A stretch of 6,807 nt of DNA from Candidatus Sumerlaeota bacterium (GCA_021160705.1 JAGHBZ010000264.1:1-6807); one strand, 5' to 3'. Positions 1-6,643 are shown, numbered from the stretch's first letter. Made by a program: numbers and translations. The notes: generated by a model from the sequence alone, not told the origin.

Positions 1-336
1 GCATTTCAGAGGCTTAAGGATAATGTGTTTCAGCAGCGTGCTCCCATACCTGAAGCCACCTGGTTGACAAATCCTTCAGCTGGAATTATCGCTGGCTACG
101 GTACTGTGAATGGCGAACCCGCTGATGGTACTATTGTGAGTATCGGGGAGTCTGTGAATCGGTCGATGCGGCTGATGGGACTGGTTTTTACGCCTTTCTT
201 CGGCTCGACCCACAAAACTATTCTATTACCGCAAGTTATCCTGGCTACCCTGCACAGAACAAAACCGCTTACGCATCACCCGGCAAAGTCAACTGGAGTA
301 TCTTTGAAATTTCACTACCTTAACCTCGCTGTATAA
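1..336 (+). CDS. 3' end of a probable family-10-like glycosyl hydrolase with a C-terminal CarboxypepD-reg-like domain, frameshifted
   Basis: The frame is open from base 1, so the 5' part of the gene lies outside the window. The first residues (FQRLKDNVFQQRAPIPEATW) resemble the end of the YddW/GHL10-type glycosyl hydrolase barrel, where a Pro-rich P-x-P-x-x-W stretch closes the catalytic domain. Next comes the start of a regulatory beta-sandwich (AGIIAGYGTVNGEPADGTIV). The literal frame then turns into non-protein-like sequence and stops at 334-336. The other frame (codons from 165) gives a sensible ending: DGTGFYAFLRLDPQNYSITA, then a final strand KVNWSIFEISLP and a stop at 321-323. The original protein therefore most likely ended at 323, and a one-base loss near 160-168 shifted the tail. 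The hydrolase assignment rests on about 20 residues and is moderate; the beta-domain assignment is firmer. It may share a transcript with the glycosidase downstream. Confidence 0.6.
   Translation, partial: AFQRLKDNVFQQRAPIPEATWLTNPSAGIIAGYGTVNGEPADGTIVSIGESVNRSMRLMGLVFTPFFGSTHKTILLPQVILATLHRTKPLTHHPAKSTGVSLKFHYLNLAV
158..168 (+). other. Apparent frameshift site (1-nt deletion or -1 shift)
   Basis: Upstream of this point the protein-like sequence lies in the frame starting at base 1. Downstream it lies in the frame whose codons start at 165. Inserting one base within the tcgatg at 163-168 would restore a continuous GES-VNRS-DAADGTGFYAFL, which matches the usual DGTGFY turn of carboxypeptidase-regulatory-like domains. 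No X-XXY-YYZ slippery heptamer is present here, so programmed slippage is unlikely. Mutation or an assembly error is the simpler reading. Confidence 0.65.
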
Positions 337-353
337 ATCTGCCATCTGACAAG

Positions 354-2111
354 ATGAGAGTACTAAAGCAAGATAACAATTTGCTTATACAGACACGAAC
401 CTACCAGTTTTACTATAATTCTTTAGAACCACTATGGGCAACGATAATTAAGAATAAGACCCGTCGGCTTAGACTTTATCTCCTGCCTCAGATTAATCTC
501 TCCGACAAGAAGGATAAAGCAGAGGAAGTTGTATCTGTGTCTTTAGAAAAAGACCAGGAGAGCGTAGTTCTTCATCTGACAGTTCGTTCTATGTGCTGGA
601 ATACTAAAGAGGTCTTCTGGAAATTAAATGAGCAAAGCATTGAGCATTATTGTATTGTCGGTGGCGGGAAAGAATTTCGTATTGATGATGTAATCTTTCT
701 GGGCGCCAGTGCGTATGAAAAACGACTCAGCCAGGGTAACTTTAATACCGTATTTAGTCCATCACCCAATGCAGAGTTTTATAATGAATTCCAGCCCACT
801 GAGACCGCTGAAAACCCTGTCAGCGCAATCAAATTTCGCGGTGGCACTGGCATATTCACCCCAGCACCTTATTTTTTCGCACTGCAATGGAAAAGTGGCA
901 CTACTATCGGGATGGGTATTTTCTGTAAACCCGGAGACTATAATTTTTCCAATTTCCTCTATCTGGGTGAACCCGATGGATTTTGCCTACGGCTTGCCTA
1001 TGATTCTGCAACCACGGCTCAATCGCCCTGGCATACACCTTCGCTGGTATTTTACTTTGGTAAGGATAGGATGGAGCTACTTGAACGTTACTGCCAGGAG
1101 CTTTATCTCAAAGGATTTGCTCAGAAAAATACACGTCCTAAACCTCTATGGTGGTATGGTCCCATTTTCTGCGGTTGGGGTGAACAATGCAGTGAAGCAA
1201 TGCGAATGAGTCATAATAAAAATAATCATCAGCTTAACCTCTCACTCGCTCGCCGTGCGTGTACCCAGCACAACTACCAGCGGTGGCTAAAACTACTTCT
1301 GCAGAAAGGACTCAAACCCCGAATATTGATTGTTGATGATGGCTGGGCTGAGAAACCCGGCAGTTTCCTGCCCCATCCTGAACGCTGGAATGATATGCGG
1401 GAATTTATTGAGAGCTGTCACCAGCAAGGTATTAAAGTCCTGCTCTGGTGGAATTGCTTTGAGTCTGAGATAATACCCTTTGATGAGACTATCCGAACCA
1501 TTGAGGGGAAATCTGCAGTCGGGCTTTATGGCTCGCCGTGTGCTGACCCGACCAATCCCGCTTTTATTCAGCGCTTTAGAAAAATTATGTATAAAATCCT
1601 CTCCCCGGATAAAGGATGCCTTAACGCTGATGGGCTTAAAGTGGATATTAATGGCAGTATTCCTTCGGGCAAAGGATATATTGTATATGAAAACCTCTGG
1701 GGTGCTGAGCTGATGAAATCTATGATGCGACTCATCTATGAGTCAGCTGTCTCTGTAAAAGAGGATGCACTGATTGAATCTCATACAGCAAACCCATACT
1801 TTAATGATACACTGGATATGCTACGCCTGAATGATATAGTCTGCCCTGAGGGGAAAGAGATAGAGGCTATGCGGTTTCGGTATGAGGTGGCTCGCCGGGC
1901 AAGCACGGATTGGCTTATTGATACGGATTGCTGGCCAATTAAGAATCTCAGGCATTTGCATAAGTATGTACGCCTGCAACCTGAACTCGGTGTCCCTGCT
2001 CTGTATTACGCACAGAGTCTTGGCAATACTCCTGAGATGTTCACTGACATGGAATACTCCATTATCCAGTCAGTCTGGGAACAATATCTCTCCTCAAAAA
2101 CCACAGAATAG
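354..2111 (+). CDS. GH36/melibiase-like glycoside hydrolase (alpha-galactosidase clan GH-D)
   Basis: A 585-residue, probably cytoplasmic protein with no signal peptide. Residues 1-250 are beta-rich and resemble the N-terminal supersandwich of GH36 enzymes. The TIM barrel starts near 265 (PLWWYGPIFCGWGEQ) and shows the family landmarks: IVDDGW at 326-331, LLWWNCFESE at 363-372 in the position of the family GLWxxPE, and ADPTNP at 397-402. LKVDING at 428-434 contains Asp431, the expected nucleophile. MLRLND at 489-494 contains Asp494, the expected acid/base. Retaining hydrolysis of alpha-galactosides is typical of the clan, but the substrate cannot be read from the sequence. The protein ends soon after the barrel, so the usual C-terminal beta-sandwich appears to be missing. 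ATG 354 is the first possible start after the upstream stop and has only a weak ribosome-binding site. The gene follows a second glycosidase-like gene by 30 nt, suggesting joint use in glycan breakdown. Confidence 0.8.
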   Translation: MRVLKQDNNLLIQTRTYQFYYNSLEPLWATIIKNKTRRLRLYLLPQINLSDKKDKAEEVVSVSLEKDQESVVLHLTVRSMCWNTKEVFWKLNEQSIEHYCIVGGGKEFRIDDVIFLGASAYEKRLSQGNFNTVFSPSPNAEFYNEFQPTETAENPVSAIKFRGGTGIFTPAPYFFALQWKSGTTIGMGIFCKPGDYNFSNFLYLGEPDGFCLRLAYDSATTAQSPWHTPSLVFYFGKDRMELLERYCQELYLKGFAQKNTRPKPLWWYGPIFCGWGEQCSEAMRMSHNKNNHQLNLSLARRACTQHNYQRWLKLLLQKGLKPRILIVDDGWAEKPGSFLPHPERWNDMREFIESCHQQGIKVLLWWNCFESEIIPFDETIRTIEGKSAVGLYGSPCADPTNPAFIQRFRKIMYKILSPDKGCLNADGLKVDINGSIPSGKGYIVYENLWGAELMKSMMRLIYESAVSVKEDALIESHTANPYFNDTLDMLRLNDIVCPEGKEIEAMRFRYEVARRASTDWLIDTDCWPIKNLRHLHKYVRLQPELGVPALYYAQSLGNTPEMFTDMEYSIIQSVWEQYLSSKTTE

Positions 2112-2276
2112 GACATCTGGCAACTGACTAATACTAACGTCTCACATCTATCCAAAGCAATATTCCTTTTTCTATTTCTATCTTTGCAACGGAGCAATTT
2201 AAATTTATAAAACTATAGCTTCAAAAATTTTCTCAAAAAAATAATACTTTACGTTAAGAACCTGAATCTTTGATAG

Positions 2277-2322
2277 CTTAAGTCATTTTGGTGACCTGAG
2301 ACTAAAGCCATTGGCTTTTTTT
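2277..2322 (+). terminator. Tandem hairpins with T-run, terminator for the plus-strand glycosidase transcript
   Basis: The first hairpin pairs 2277-2285 with 2292-2300 (one mismatch, one G-T wobble, loop TTTTGG). The second pairs AAAGCC at 2304-2309 with GGCTTT at 2313-2318 around a 3-nt loop and runs into seven Ts (2316-2322). This is the form of a Rho-independent terminator reading on the plus strand, though it sits about 165-200 nt after the glycosidase stop. On the minus strand the same stem is followed by only three Ts, so termination of the purine operon here is less clear. The rest of 2112-2357 is AT-rich, with no gene seen. Confidence 0.6.
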
Positions 2323-2331
2323 ACGTAAAAA
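2318..2331. repeat. Perfect 14-bp palindrome tttttacgtaaaaa
   Basis: The sequence equals its own reverse complement and overlaps the T-run of the plus-strand terminator. It lies 26 nt beyond the stop of the minus-strand metallo-hydrolase gene. It may help termination from either side or be a chance AT-rich palindrome. Confidence 0.5.
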
Positions 2332-2357
2332 GTACGGATAAGTCCTCAAGGTTTTAC

Positions 2358-3767
2358 TTAGAGTTCTATGTGGTCGCCGTAGGAGGGGATGAACACATCA
2401 AGATGAAGTTCTGTTTTTATCCGGGTGGCAAAGGCGTCAATCTGGTCAGGCTCACCGTGAACCAGTATAACTTTCTTTAATGGTCGTCGCTGATTCATCT
2501 CTTCAACGAATCCCACGAGTTCGTCTGCATCCGCATGAGCACTGAACTCGTTCATAATTGCTACCTTTGCCCTCAGCGTGTATGGTTCGCCAAAGATATT
2601 CACCCTCTCGTGTCGTTCAACGAGCCTCCTGCCGAGTGTATTCTGTGCCTGAAACCCAACAATCAGAACGAGATTTTTTGGGTCTTCAATGTTGTTCTTG
2701 AGATGATGAAGAATACGTCCGGCTTCGCACATCCCGCTGGCAGAGATGATAATCATAGGACCGGGCATCTCATTGAGGGCTTTTGATTTTTCCACATCGC
2801 GGATATACGTAAGCATAGCAAACCCAAACGGGTCATCAGCGTGCAAAACGATGTTGCGAGCCTCTGCATCAAAACATTCGGGATGAAGTCGGAAGATTTC
2901 TGTGACGTTTACTGCCAGTGGACTATCCACAAACACCGGGACTTTGGGTAGTCTGGCAGAATCCCAGAGTTCTTTCAGGCAGTAGACCAGTTCCTGAGTA
3001 CGTTCAACAGCAAAGGAGGGCACAATCACTTTTCCGCCTTGCTCCAGCACTGGAGACAAAATTTCACAGAGTCTCTCCTCTGCCTGTTCAATAGGACGAT
3101 GATGGCGTCCTCCGTATGTGCTTTCAATAATTAAATAATCAGCACCCTCTTCAGGGATTTGTGGGTCGCGAAGGATGGGGAGGTTTTTGCGACCCAGGTC
3201 ACCAGTAAAGACCACTCGTTTCTCCTGCCCGTGCTGTTCAGAGATGACCAGTTCAACAATTGCAGAACCTAAAATGTGCCCGGCATCCAGAAACCGACAT
3301 CTGACCCCCTTCACTGGCTCGAACCAGCGGTGGTAATGTACGCTGTGGAAGAATTCCATTGCCTGCTCTGCATCCGGGATTGTATAGAGTGGCTCTACCT
3401 CTGGTATGCCTTTGCGTCGGTGACGTTTGTTCACATATTCAACGTCCTTTTCCTGGATGTATGCGCTATCACGGAGCATTGCATTACACAGGTCAAGCGT
3501 CGCACTGGTGCAGAAGATGTCGCCATCAAACCCCTGCTTGACAAGGTTGGGTATATTACCGCTGTGGTCAATATGAGCGTGACTGAGAATCAGGGCGTTA
3601 ACATATTCGGGATGAAAAGGGAAATTGAGGTTTAACTCACGTGCTTCAGCACGCCGACCCTGAAATAATCCACACTCCAGAAGAAACACCGATTCGGCAT
3701 TATTGACGCTGACCAGATGGCGTGAGCCAGTAGTTGTCCCTGTTGCACCCCAGAACTCTATTCTCAT
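2358..3767 (-). CDS. Beta-CASP metallo-beta-lactamase-fold RNA-processing hydrolase (YSH1/CPSF73-like)
   Basis: A 469-residue cytoplasmic enzyme of the bacterial/archaeal beta-CASP family (COG1236), which normally cleaves RNA with two zinc ions. Metal ligands are visible: HAHIDH at 63-68, His164 in DAGHILGS, Asp190 in FTGDLGR. The beta-CASP insertion follows, with Glu215 in ESTYGG, VPSFAVERTQE at 249-259, DSPLA at 281-285 and SASGMCEAGRILHHL at 342-356. The RMMBL tail contains NEFSAHADADEL (His411) and VILVHGEP at 433-440. The length is normal for the family and all core motifs are intact. Met at 3767 was chosen because MRIEFWGATG is the canonical first strand; a GGGAG ribosome-binding site lies 12 nt upstream (3780-3784), inside the end of purQ. 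It starts 4 nt after the purQ stop, so it is probably the last gene of the purine unit. Its RNA target is unknown. Confidence 0.92.
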   Translation of the reverse strand: MRIEFWGATGTTTGSRHLVSVNNAESVFLLECGLFQGRRAEARELNLNFPFHPEYVNALILSHAHIDHSGNIPNLVKQGFDGDIFCTSATLDLCNAMLRDSAYIQEKDVEYVNKRHRRKGIPEVEPLYTIPDAEQAMEFFHSVHYHRWFEPVKGVRCRFLDAGHILGSAIVELVISEQHGQEKRVVFTGDLGRKNLPILRDPQIPEEGADYLIIESTYGGRHHRPIEQAEERLCEILSPVLEQGGKVIVPSFAVERTQELVYCLKELWDSARLPKVPVFVDSPLAVNVTEIFRLHPECFDAEARNIVLHADDPFGFAMLTYIRDVEKSKALNEMPGPMIIISASGMCEAGRILHHLKNNIEDPKNLVLIVGFQAQNTLGRRLVERHERVNIFGEPYTLRAKVAIMNEFSAHADADELVGFVEEMNQRRPLKKVILVHGEPDQIDAFATRIKTELHLDVFIPSYGDHIEL

Positions 3768-3771
3768 TTTT

Positions 3772-4476
3772 CTACGTTTCTCCCGCAAGAGTTGGCTGTA
3801 AAAAATTGCAAATTGACTCAAAAATAAGCCTGCCGTCAGTAGAGCCGAGTATTGCTTCGGAGGCACGCTCAGGATGAGGCATCATTCCTAACACGTTGCC
3901 CTGTTCGTTGATGATGCCCGCAATGTTATCCACAGCACCATTAGGATTGGCTTCCTCGGTCACCGCACCCTCAGGAGTGCAGTAGCGGAAAACAATCTGC
4001 TGGTTATCTCTCAGGCGTTTCAGTCCATCCGGGTCTATAAAGTAGTTGCCCTGCTTATGGGCGATGGGGATACGTAAAATAGATTTGTCAAATCGAGTGA
4101 ATGGCGTGTTCTTGTTCTCCACCTTCAGATGGACATATTTGCAAATAAACCTGAGTGAGCGATTTTGTAGCATTGCCCCGGGCAGGAGTCCTGCCTCCAG
4201 GAGAATCTGAAACCCATTGCAAATCCCCAGCACCAGTCCACCAGAACGGGCAAATTCAATTACAGACCTCATCACCGATGAGAATCGAGCAATGATGCCC
4301 GGACGTAAATAATCGCCGTAGGAAAATCCACCCGGTAAAAGCAGACAATCATAATCTTTGCTCACCTGATTGGTATGCCAGATGTAATCCACCTTCACGC
4401 CGATGACATCCCGTAGCGCAAAATAACAGTCTGTATCGCAATTTGAACCAGGAAAAACTATGACACCAAACTTCAT
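3772..4476 (-). CDS. purQ: Phosphoribosylformylglycinamidine synthase, glutaminase subunit PurQ
   Basis: A class I glutamine amidotransferase that releases ammonia from glutamine for FGAR to FGAM conversion, the fourth step of purine synthesis. The 234-residue protein carries the full set of family motifs: the N-terminal VIVFPGSNCD, the oxyanion region LLPGGFSYGDYLRPG at 46-60, the nucleophile Cys86 in LGICNGFQ, and the His201/Glu203 pair in MMPHPERASE. The length is typical of stand-alone PurQ, so the organism uses the three-part PurL-PurQ-PurS complex, not the large fused PurL. It starts 2 nt after the purS stop, with a GGGG ribosome-binding stretch in the purS 3' end, which points to coupled translation. 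The stop is TAG. Confidence 0.96.
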   Translation of the reverse strand: MKFGVIVFPGSNCDTDCYFALRDVIGVKVDYIWHTNQVSKDYDCLLLPGGFSYGDYLRPGIIARFSSVMRSVIEFARSGGLVLGICNGFQILLEAGLLPGAMLQNRSLRFICKYVHLKVENKNTPFTRFDKSILRIPIAHKQGNYFIDPDGLKRLRDNQQIVFRYCTPEGAVTEEANPNGAVDNIAGIINEQGNVLGMMPHPERASEAILGSTDGRLIFESICNFLQPTLAGET

Positions 4477-4478
4477 TT

Positions 4479-4751
4479 CTAATTAGCCCCTTTGTCTGAC
4501 TTTGAATCTGGTTCTATAACGTAAGTAAAATCTTCAATCACCGGGTTTGACAACAGGTCTTTGCTTATCTTTATAACCTCTTCTTCAACTTTTTTCTTAT
4601 CATTAGAATCAATCAACAGGACGAAATATTTCCCGACTTTAACTTCCCGGACATCGTTGAACCCAAGCGTATGGAGGGCATTACCAATAGTTTGACCCTG
4701 CGGGTCCATCACATCCGCCTTCAATGATACAAAAACTTTAACTCTAAACAT
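4479..4751 (-). CDS. purS: Phosphoribosylformylglycinamidine synthase subunit PurS
   Basis: A 90-residue small subunit that bridges PurL and PurQ and helps channel ammonia in FGAM synthase. The sequence has the typical ferredoxin-like pattern: an opening strand MFRVKVFVSLK, then DPQGQTIGNALHTLGF at 16-31, VREVKVGKYFVLLID at 34-48, and a final VIEDFTYVIEP. The charged tail SKSDKGAN is dispensable in appearance. A longer frame reaches 4964 but overlaps purC and reads as low-quality sequence. The start at 4751 begins at the conserved first strand and has a strong GAGGAG at 4758-4763, 6 nt upstream. It lies between purC and purQ in the same orientation, the common bacterial order. Confidence 0.95.
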   Translation of the reverse strand: MFRVKVFVSLKADVMDPQGQTIGNALHTLGFNDVREVKVGKYFVLLIDSNDKKKVEEEVIKISKDLLSNPVIEDFTYVIEPDSKSDKGAN

Positions 4752-4757
4752 AAGTTG

Positions 4758-4763
4758 CTCCTC
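4758..4763 (-). promoter_or_regulatory. Strong Shine-Dalgarno site of purS
   Basis: GAGGAG on the minus strand, 6 nt before ATG 4751, in the 34-nt gap between purC and purS. It decides the purS start over the upstream in-frame codons that overlap purC. Confidence 0.8.
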
Positions 4764-4785
4764 TTTTCTTAAACTATGTTCAATC

Positions 4786-5688
4786 TCAGAACGTGAATTT
4801 CTCCTTAAGGTCGTTGCCGGTAATAATTTTATATGCTGTGAGATAGCGTTCGGTGGTCTGGGCGATGACGTCCTCTGGTAATGCGGGTGCTGGCGGTGAT
4901 TTGTCCCAGCCGATTTCCTCAACGTAATCCCGAACGTATTGTTTGTCCAGACTGATTGACTCACCCCCAGGATGATACCCTTCCTTCTGCCAGAATCGTG
5001 AGCTGTCCGGGGTCAGACATTCATCAATAAGAATGAGCTCGTCTCCGGCAATCCCGAACTCAAACTTTGTGTCGGAGAGAATAAGTCCACGTTCCTCCAG
5101 GTAGTTATGGGCAAATTTGTATATTGCGATGCTGATTGTTTTTACCTGCTCAAAGGTTTCATCGCCGAGGATTTCTGCAGCCTGAGAATGGGTTATATTT
5201 TCGTCGTGCCCGGAAGTCGCCTTGGTAGCAGGGGTAAAGAGAGGCTCGGTGAGTTTATCCCGTTGCCTCAGCCCCTCCGGGAGTTTAATCCCACATACCC
5301 GACCTGTGCTACGATATTCGCGCCAGGCTGAGCCGTCCAGATACCCGCGCACCACACACTCAACCTCCAGTGGTCGTGCTTTACGAACAAGCATTGACCT
5401 GCCACGCAACATATCTTTATACGGCGATAGCTCCTGAGGATACTCAGCCACCTCGCCGGTGATGAGATGGTTTTTGACAATCTGCTCAGTCTTATTAAAC
5501 CAGAATAGTGATAATTGCGTCAGCACTATCCCTTTCCAGGGAATAGGCGTGGGAAACACCACATCAAACGCACTGAGCCTATCAGTGGCTACAATTAAGA
5601 GTGTATCGCCTAAATCATACATATCTCTGACTTTCCCACGCCCGGCTAAAGGAATGTTTTCCAGATTTGTGCTGTAAATTGCATCCAT
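4786..5688 (-). CDS. purC: Phosphoribosylaminoimidazole-succinocarboxamide (SAICAR) synthase, long form
   Basis: Joins aspartate to CAIR with ATP to give SAICAR. Motifs along the 300-residue chain: GRGKVRDMYDLG at 16-27 (nucleotide-binding loop), VATDRLSAFDVV at 33-44, VECVVRGYLDGSAWREY at 109-125, FTPATKATSGHDENI at 151-165, LSDTKFEFG at 204-212, and LIDECLTPDSSRFW at 220-233 (metal/ATP region). It is of the roughly 300-residue type shared with yeast and some bacteria, not the roughly 235-residue form of E. coli and B. subtilis. The frame extends upstream to a TTG at 5757, but that falls inside the likely -35 box. ATG 5688 begins the conserved sequence and has an AGG 11 nt upstream. It is the first gene of the minus-strand purine unit. 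Confidence 0.96.
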   Translation of the reverse strand: MDAIYSTNLENIPLAGRGKVRDMYDLGDTLLIVATDRLSAFDVVFPTPIPWKGIVLTQLSLFWFNKTEQIVKNHLITGEVAEYPQELSPYKDMLRGRSMLVRKARPLEVECVVRGYLDGSAWREYRSTGRVCGIKLPEGLRQRDKLTEPLFTPATKATSGHDENITHSQAAEILGDETFEQVKTISIAIYKFAHNYLEERGLILSDTKFEFGIAGDELILIDECLTPDSSRFWQKEGYHPGGESISLDKQYVRDYVEEIGWDKSPPAPALPEDVIAQTTERYLTAYKIITGNDLKEKFTF

Positions 5689-5727
5689 AACTTTTAAACC
5701 TGATAAATGTTGAATTTGAATAAAAGT

Positions 5728-5757
5728 GTAATAAAATTTTAGAGGTGGAGGTGTCAA
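5728..5757 (-). promoter_or_regulatory. Predicted sigma70-type promoter of the purC-purS-purQ operon
   Basis: On the minus strand a perfect TTGACA (-35, 5752-5757) is followed 18 nt later by TATTAC (-10, 5728-5733; four of six consensus bases). Transcription would start near 5720, giving a leader of about 30 nt before ATG 5688. That is too short for a purine riboswitch, and none is seen. The rest of the divergent region 5689-5890 is AT-rich. A clear promoter for the HNH gene was not found; TATAAA at 5818-5823 and GATAAT-like boxes are only weak candidates. Confidence 0.6.
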
Positions 5758-5890
5758 TAAAATCTGGTGTATTGTTTAGGATAATTATTTTGAGCTCCTG
5801 GAAACCAGTGGATTTCTATAAAAAAGTGTAGACAGATAATCCCACTCTATGGTAATGTAAGTTTAAATTTCTTAATTGTTATGAGTATTT

Positions 5891-6487
5891 ATGAATGCGT
5901 TGCTTACAGATAGCGTGCTGGTGTTGAACCGAAACTGGCTGGCTGTACGTATATGTACGGTCAGGCGTGCCTTGGTTCTGCTTTATCGTGAGATGGCACA
6001 GGTAGTTACCCCGGAGTACGAGACGTATGATTTTCAGACGTGGTGTGAGCTCAGTCGGTATGCGGACTCGCGAGTGCTTCATACACCCCGATTTCAGATT
6101 AAAGTGCCGGATGTGATAAAGCTTATAGGCTACACGCGGACTCCACCGCTGGATGTAAAGTTTAATCGGCGAAATATTTTTCTCCGGGACAATTTTACGT
6201 GCCAGTATTGCGGACGTAAGGCTCAACGTGATGAGTTAACCATTGACCACGTTATCCCGCGTAGTCGTGGAGGCAAATCAACGTGGGAGAACGTAGTCAT
6301 AGCCTGTATAGAATGCAATGCTAAAAAGGGCGATTCCCTGCCACAGGAGAAAGGACTTCAGCTAAGACGCAAACCCAAAAAACCTCACTGGCTAATTACC
6401 TGCCGGCGGTTCTTCACTCCGGAGAAAAAATCTGTCTGGCAAAAATTTATTGACCACGCCTACTGGAACGTCATCCTTGACGAATAA
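5891..6487 (+). CDS. HNH endonuclease family protein
   Basis: A 198-residue protein of the widespread stand-alone HNH family (COG1403/McrA-like). The N-terminal segment VLVLNRNWLAVRICTVRRAL (9-28) is the usual non-catalytic lead of this family. The nuclease core runs from about 93 to 148: a zinc knuckle CQYC (104-107), IDHVIPRSRGG (118-128) with the catalytic His120, Asn134 in TWENVV, and the second pair CIEC (139-142) followed by NAKKGD. All metal and catalytic residues are present. The tail is basic (LRRKPKKPHW). DNA nicking or cutting is the family activity; the biological role is generally unknown. No methyltransferase, integrase or phage gene is nearby to assign it to restriction or homing. 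ATG 5891 fits the family start, but no Shine-Dalgarno site precedes it. The gene diverges from purC and is followed within 5 nt by an inverted-repeat element. Confidence 0.9.
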   Translation: MNALLTDSVLVLNRNWLAVRICTVRRALVLLYREMAQVVTPEYETYDFQTWCELSRYADSRVLHTPRFQIKVPDVIKLIGYTRTPPLDVKFNRRNIFLRDNFTCQYCGRKAQRDELTIDHVIPRSRGGKSTWENVVIACIECNAKKGDSLPQEKGLQLRRKPKKPHWLITCRRFFTPEKKSVWQKFIDHAYWNVILDE

Positions 6488-6492
6488 CTTTA

Positions 6493-6643
6493 GGGGTCAG
6501 AGAGGCTTTCCGATAATTCAATTTTTAAGAAATTATTAACCATCTGGTTTGCAGAAAGATGCTTGAAATTATTAATCTTACAGAATTAACTATCTGGTTA
6601 CATTTTCTCAAATTTCGCATTATCGGACAGCCTCTCTGACCCC
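6493..6643. mobile_element. MITE/REPIN-like element with 25-bp terminal inverted repeats
   Basis: The ends 6493-6517 and 6619-6643 are inverted copies matching at 24 of 25 bases, beginning GGGGTCAGAGAGGCT. The single difference is T at 6508 against G in the other arm. Partial complementarity continues inward. The 151-bp element has no coding capacity, lies 5 nt past the HNH stop, and contains two internal direct-repeat families. GGGGTCAG-type ends are seen in many genomes near REP-associated transposases, but no transposase is present here and no clear target-site duplication flanks it. It could also act as a bidirectional terminator hairpin between convergent genes. That it is an inverted-repeat unit is certain; that it is mobile is inferred. 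Confidence 0.65.
6535..6599. repeat. Internal direct repeats inside the inverted-repeat element
   Basis: A 15-bp repeat (attaacCatctggtt) occurs at 6535-6549 and again at 6585-6599 with one C-to-T change, exactly 50 bp apart. Each copy contains a small hairpin (AACC/GGTT); in the second copy the change leaves a G-U pair in RNA, so the stem is kept. A second, exact 11-bp repeat, gaaattattaa, lies at 6529-6539 and 6565-6575, 36 bp apart. Confidence 0.7.

Noticed and set aside
709..1209. 166-codon frame inside the glycosidase gene
   Set aside because: A shifted-frame shadow of a well-supported gene with catalytic motifs; its own translation shows no domain.
3768..3866. 33-codon upstream extension of the metallo-hydrolase
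   Set aside because: It lies inside purQ in another frame. The conserved fold begins at MRIEFWGATG (3767), which has its own ribosome-binding site.
4752..4964. 71-codon upstream extension of purS
   Set aside because: It overlaps the purC 3' end out of frame and has no family similarity. A strong GAGGAG precedes ATG 4751.
5005..5020. GGGGTCAGA match to the inverted-repeat element ends
   Set aside because: It lies within conserved purC codons (LTPDSS) and has no partner arm; a chance match.
5689..5757. 23-codon extension of purC from a TTG
   Set aside because: It covers the predicted promoter and does not match the PurC N-terminus.
5689..5890. Purine riboswitch or PurR-type operator upstream of purC
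   Set aside because: The leader after the predicted start point is only about 30 nt, and I see neither a purine aptamer core nor a PUR-box-like palindrome.
5879..6226. 115-codon minus-strand frame antisense to the HNH gene
   Set aside because: A shadow of the HNH coding frame; no recognisable domain and no ribosome-binding site.
5891..6487. HNH gene as part of a restriction-modification or defence island
   Set aside because: No methyltransferase, helicase, toxin or other defence gene lies in the window; the neighbours are housekeeping purine genes.
6529..6599. Short repeats as a CRISPR array
   Set aside because: The repeats are only 11-15 bp, two copies each, nested within an inverted-repeat unit, with no cas genes.
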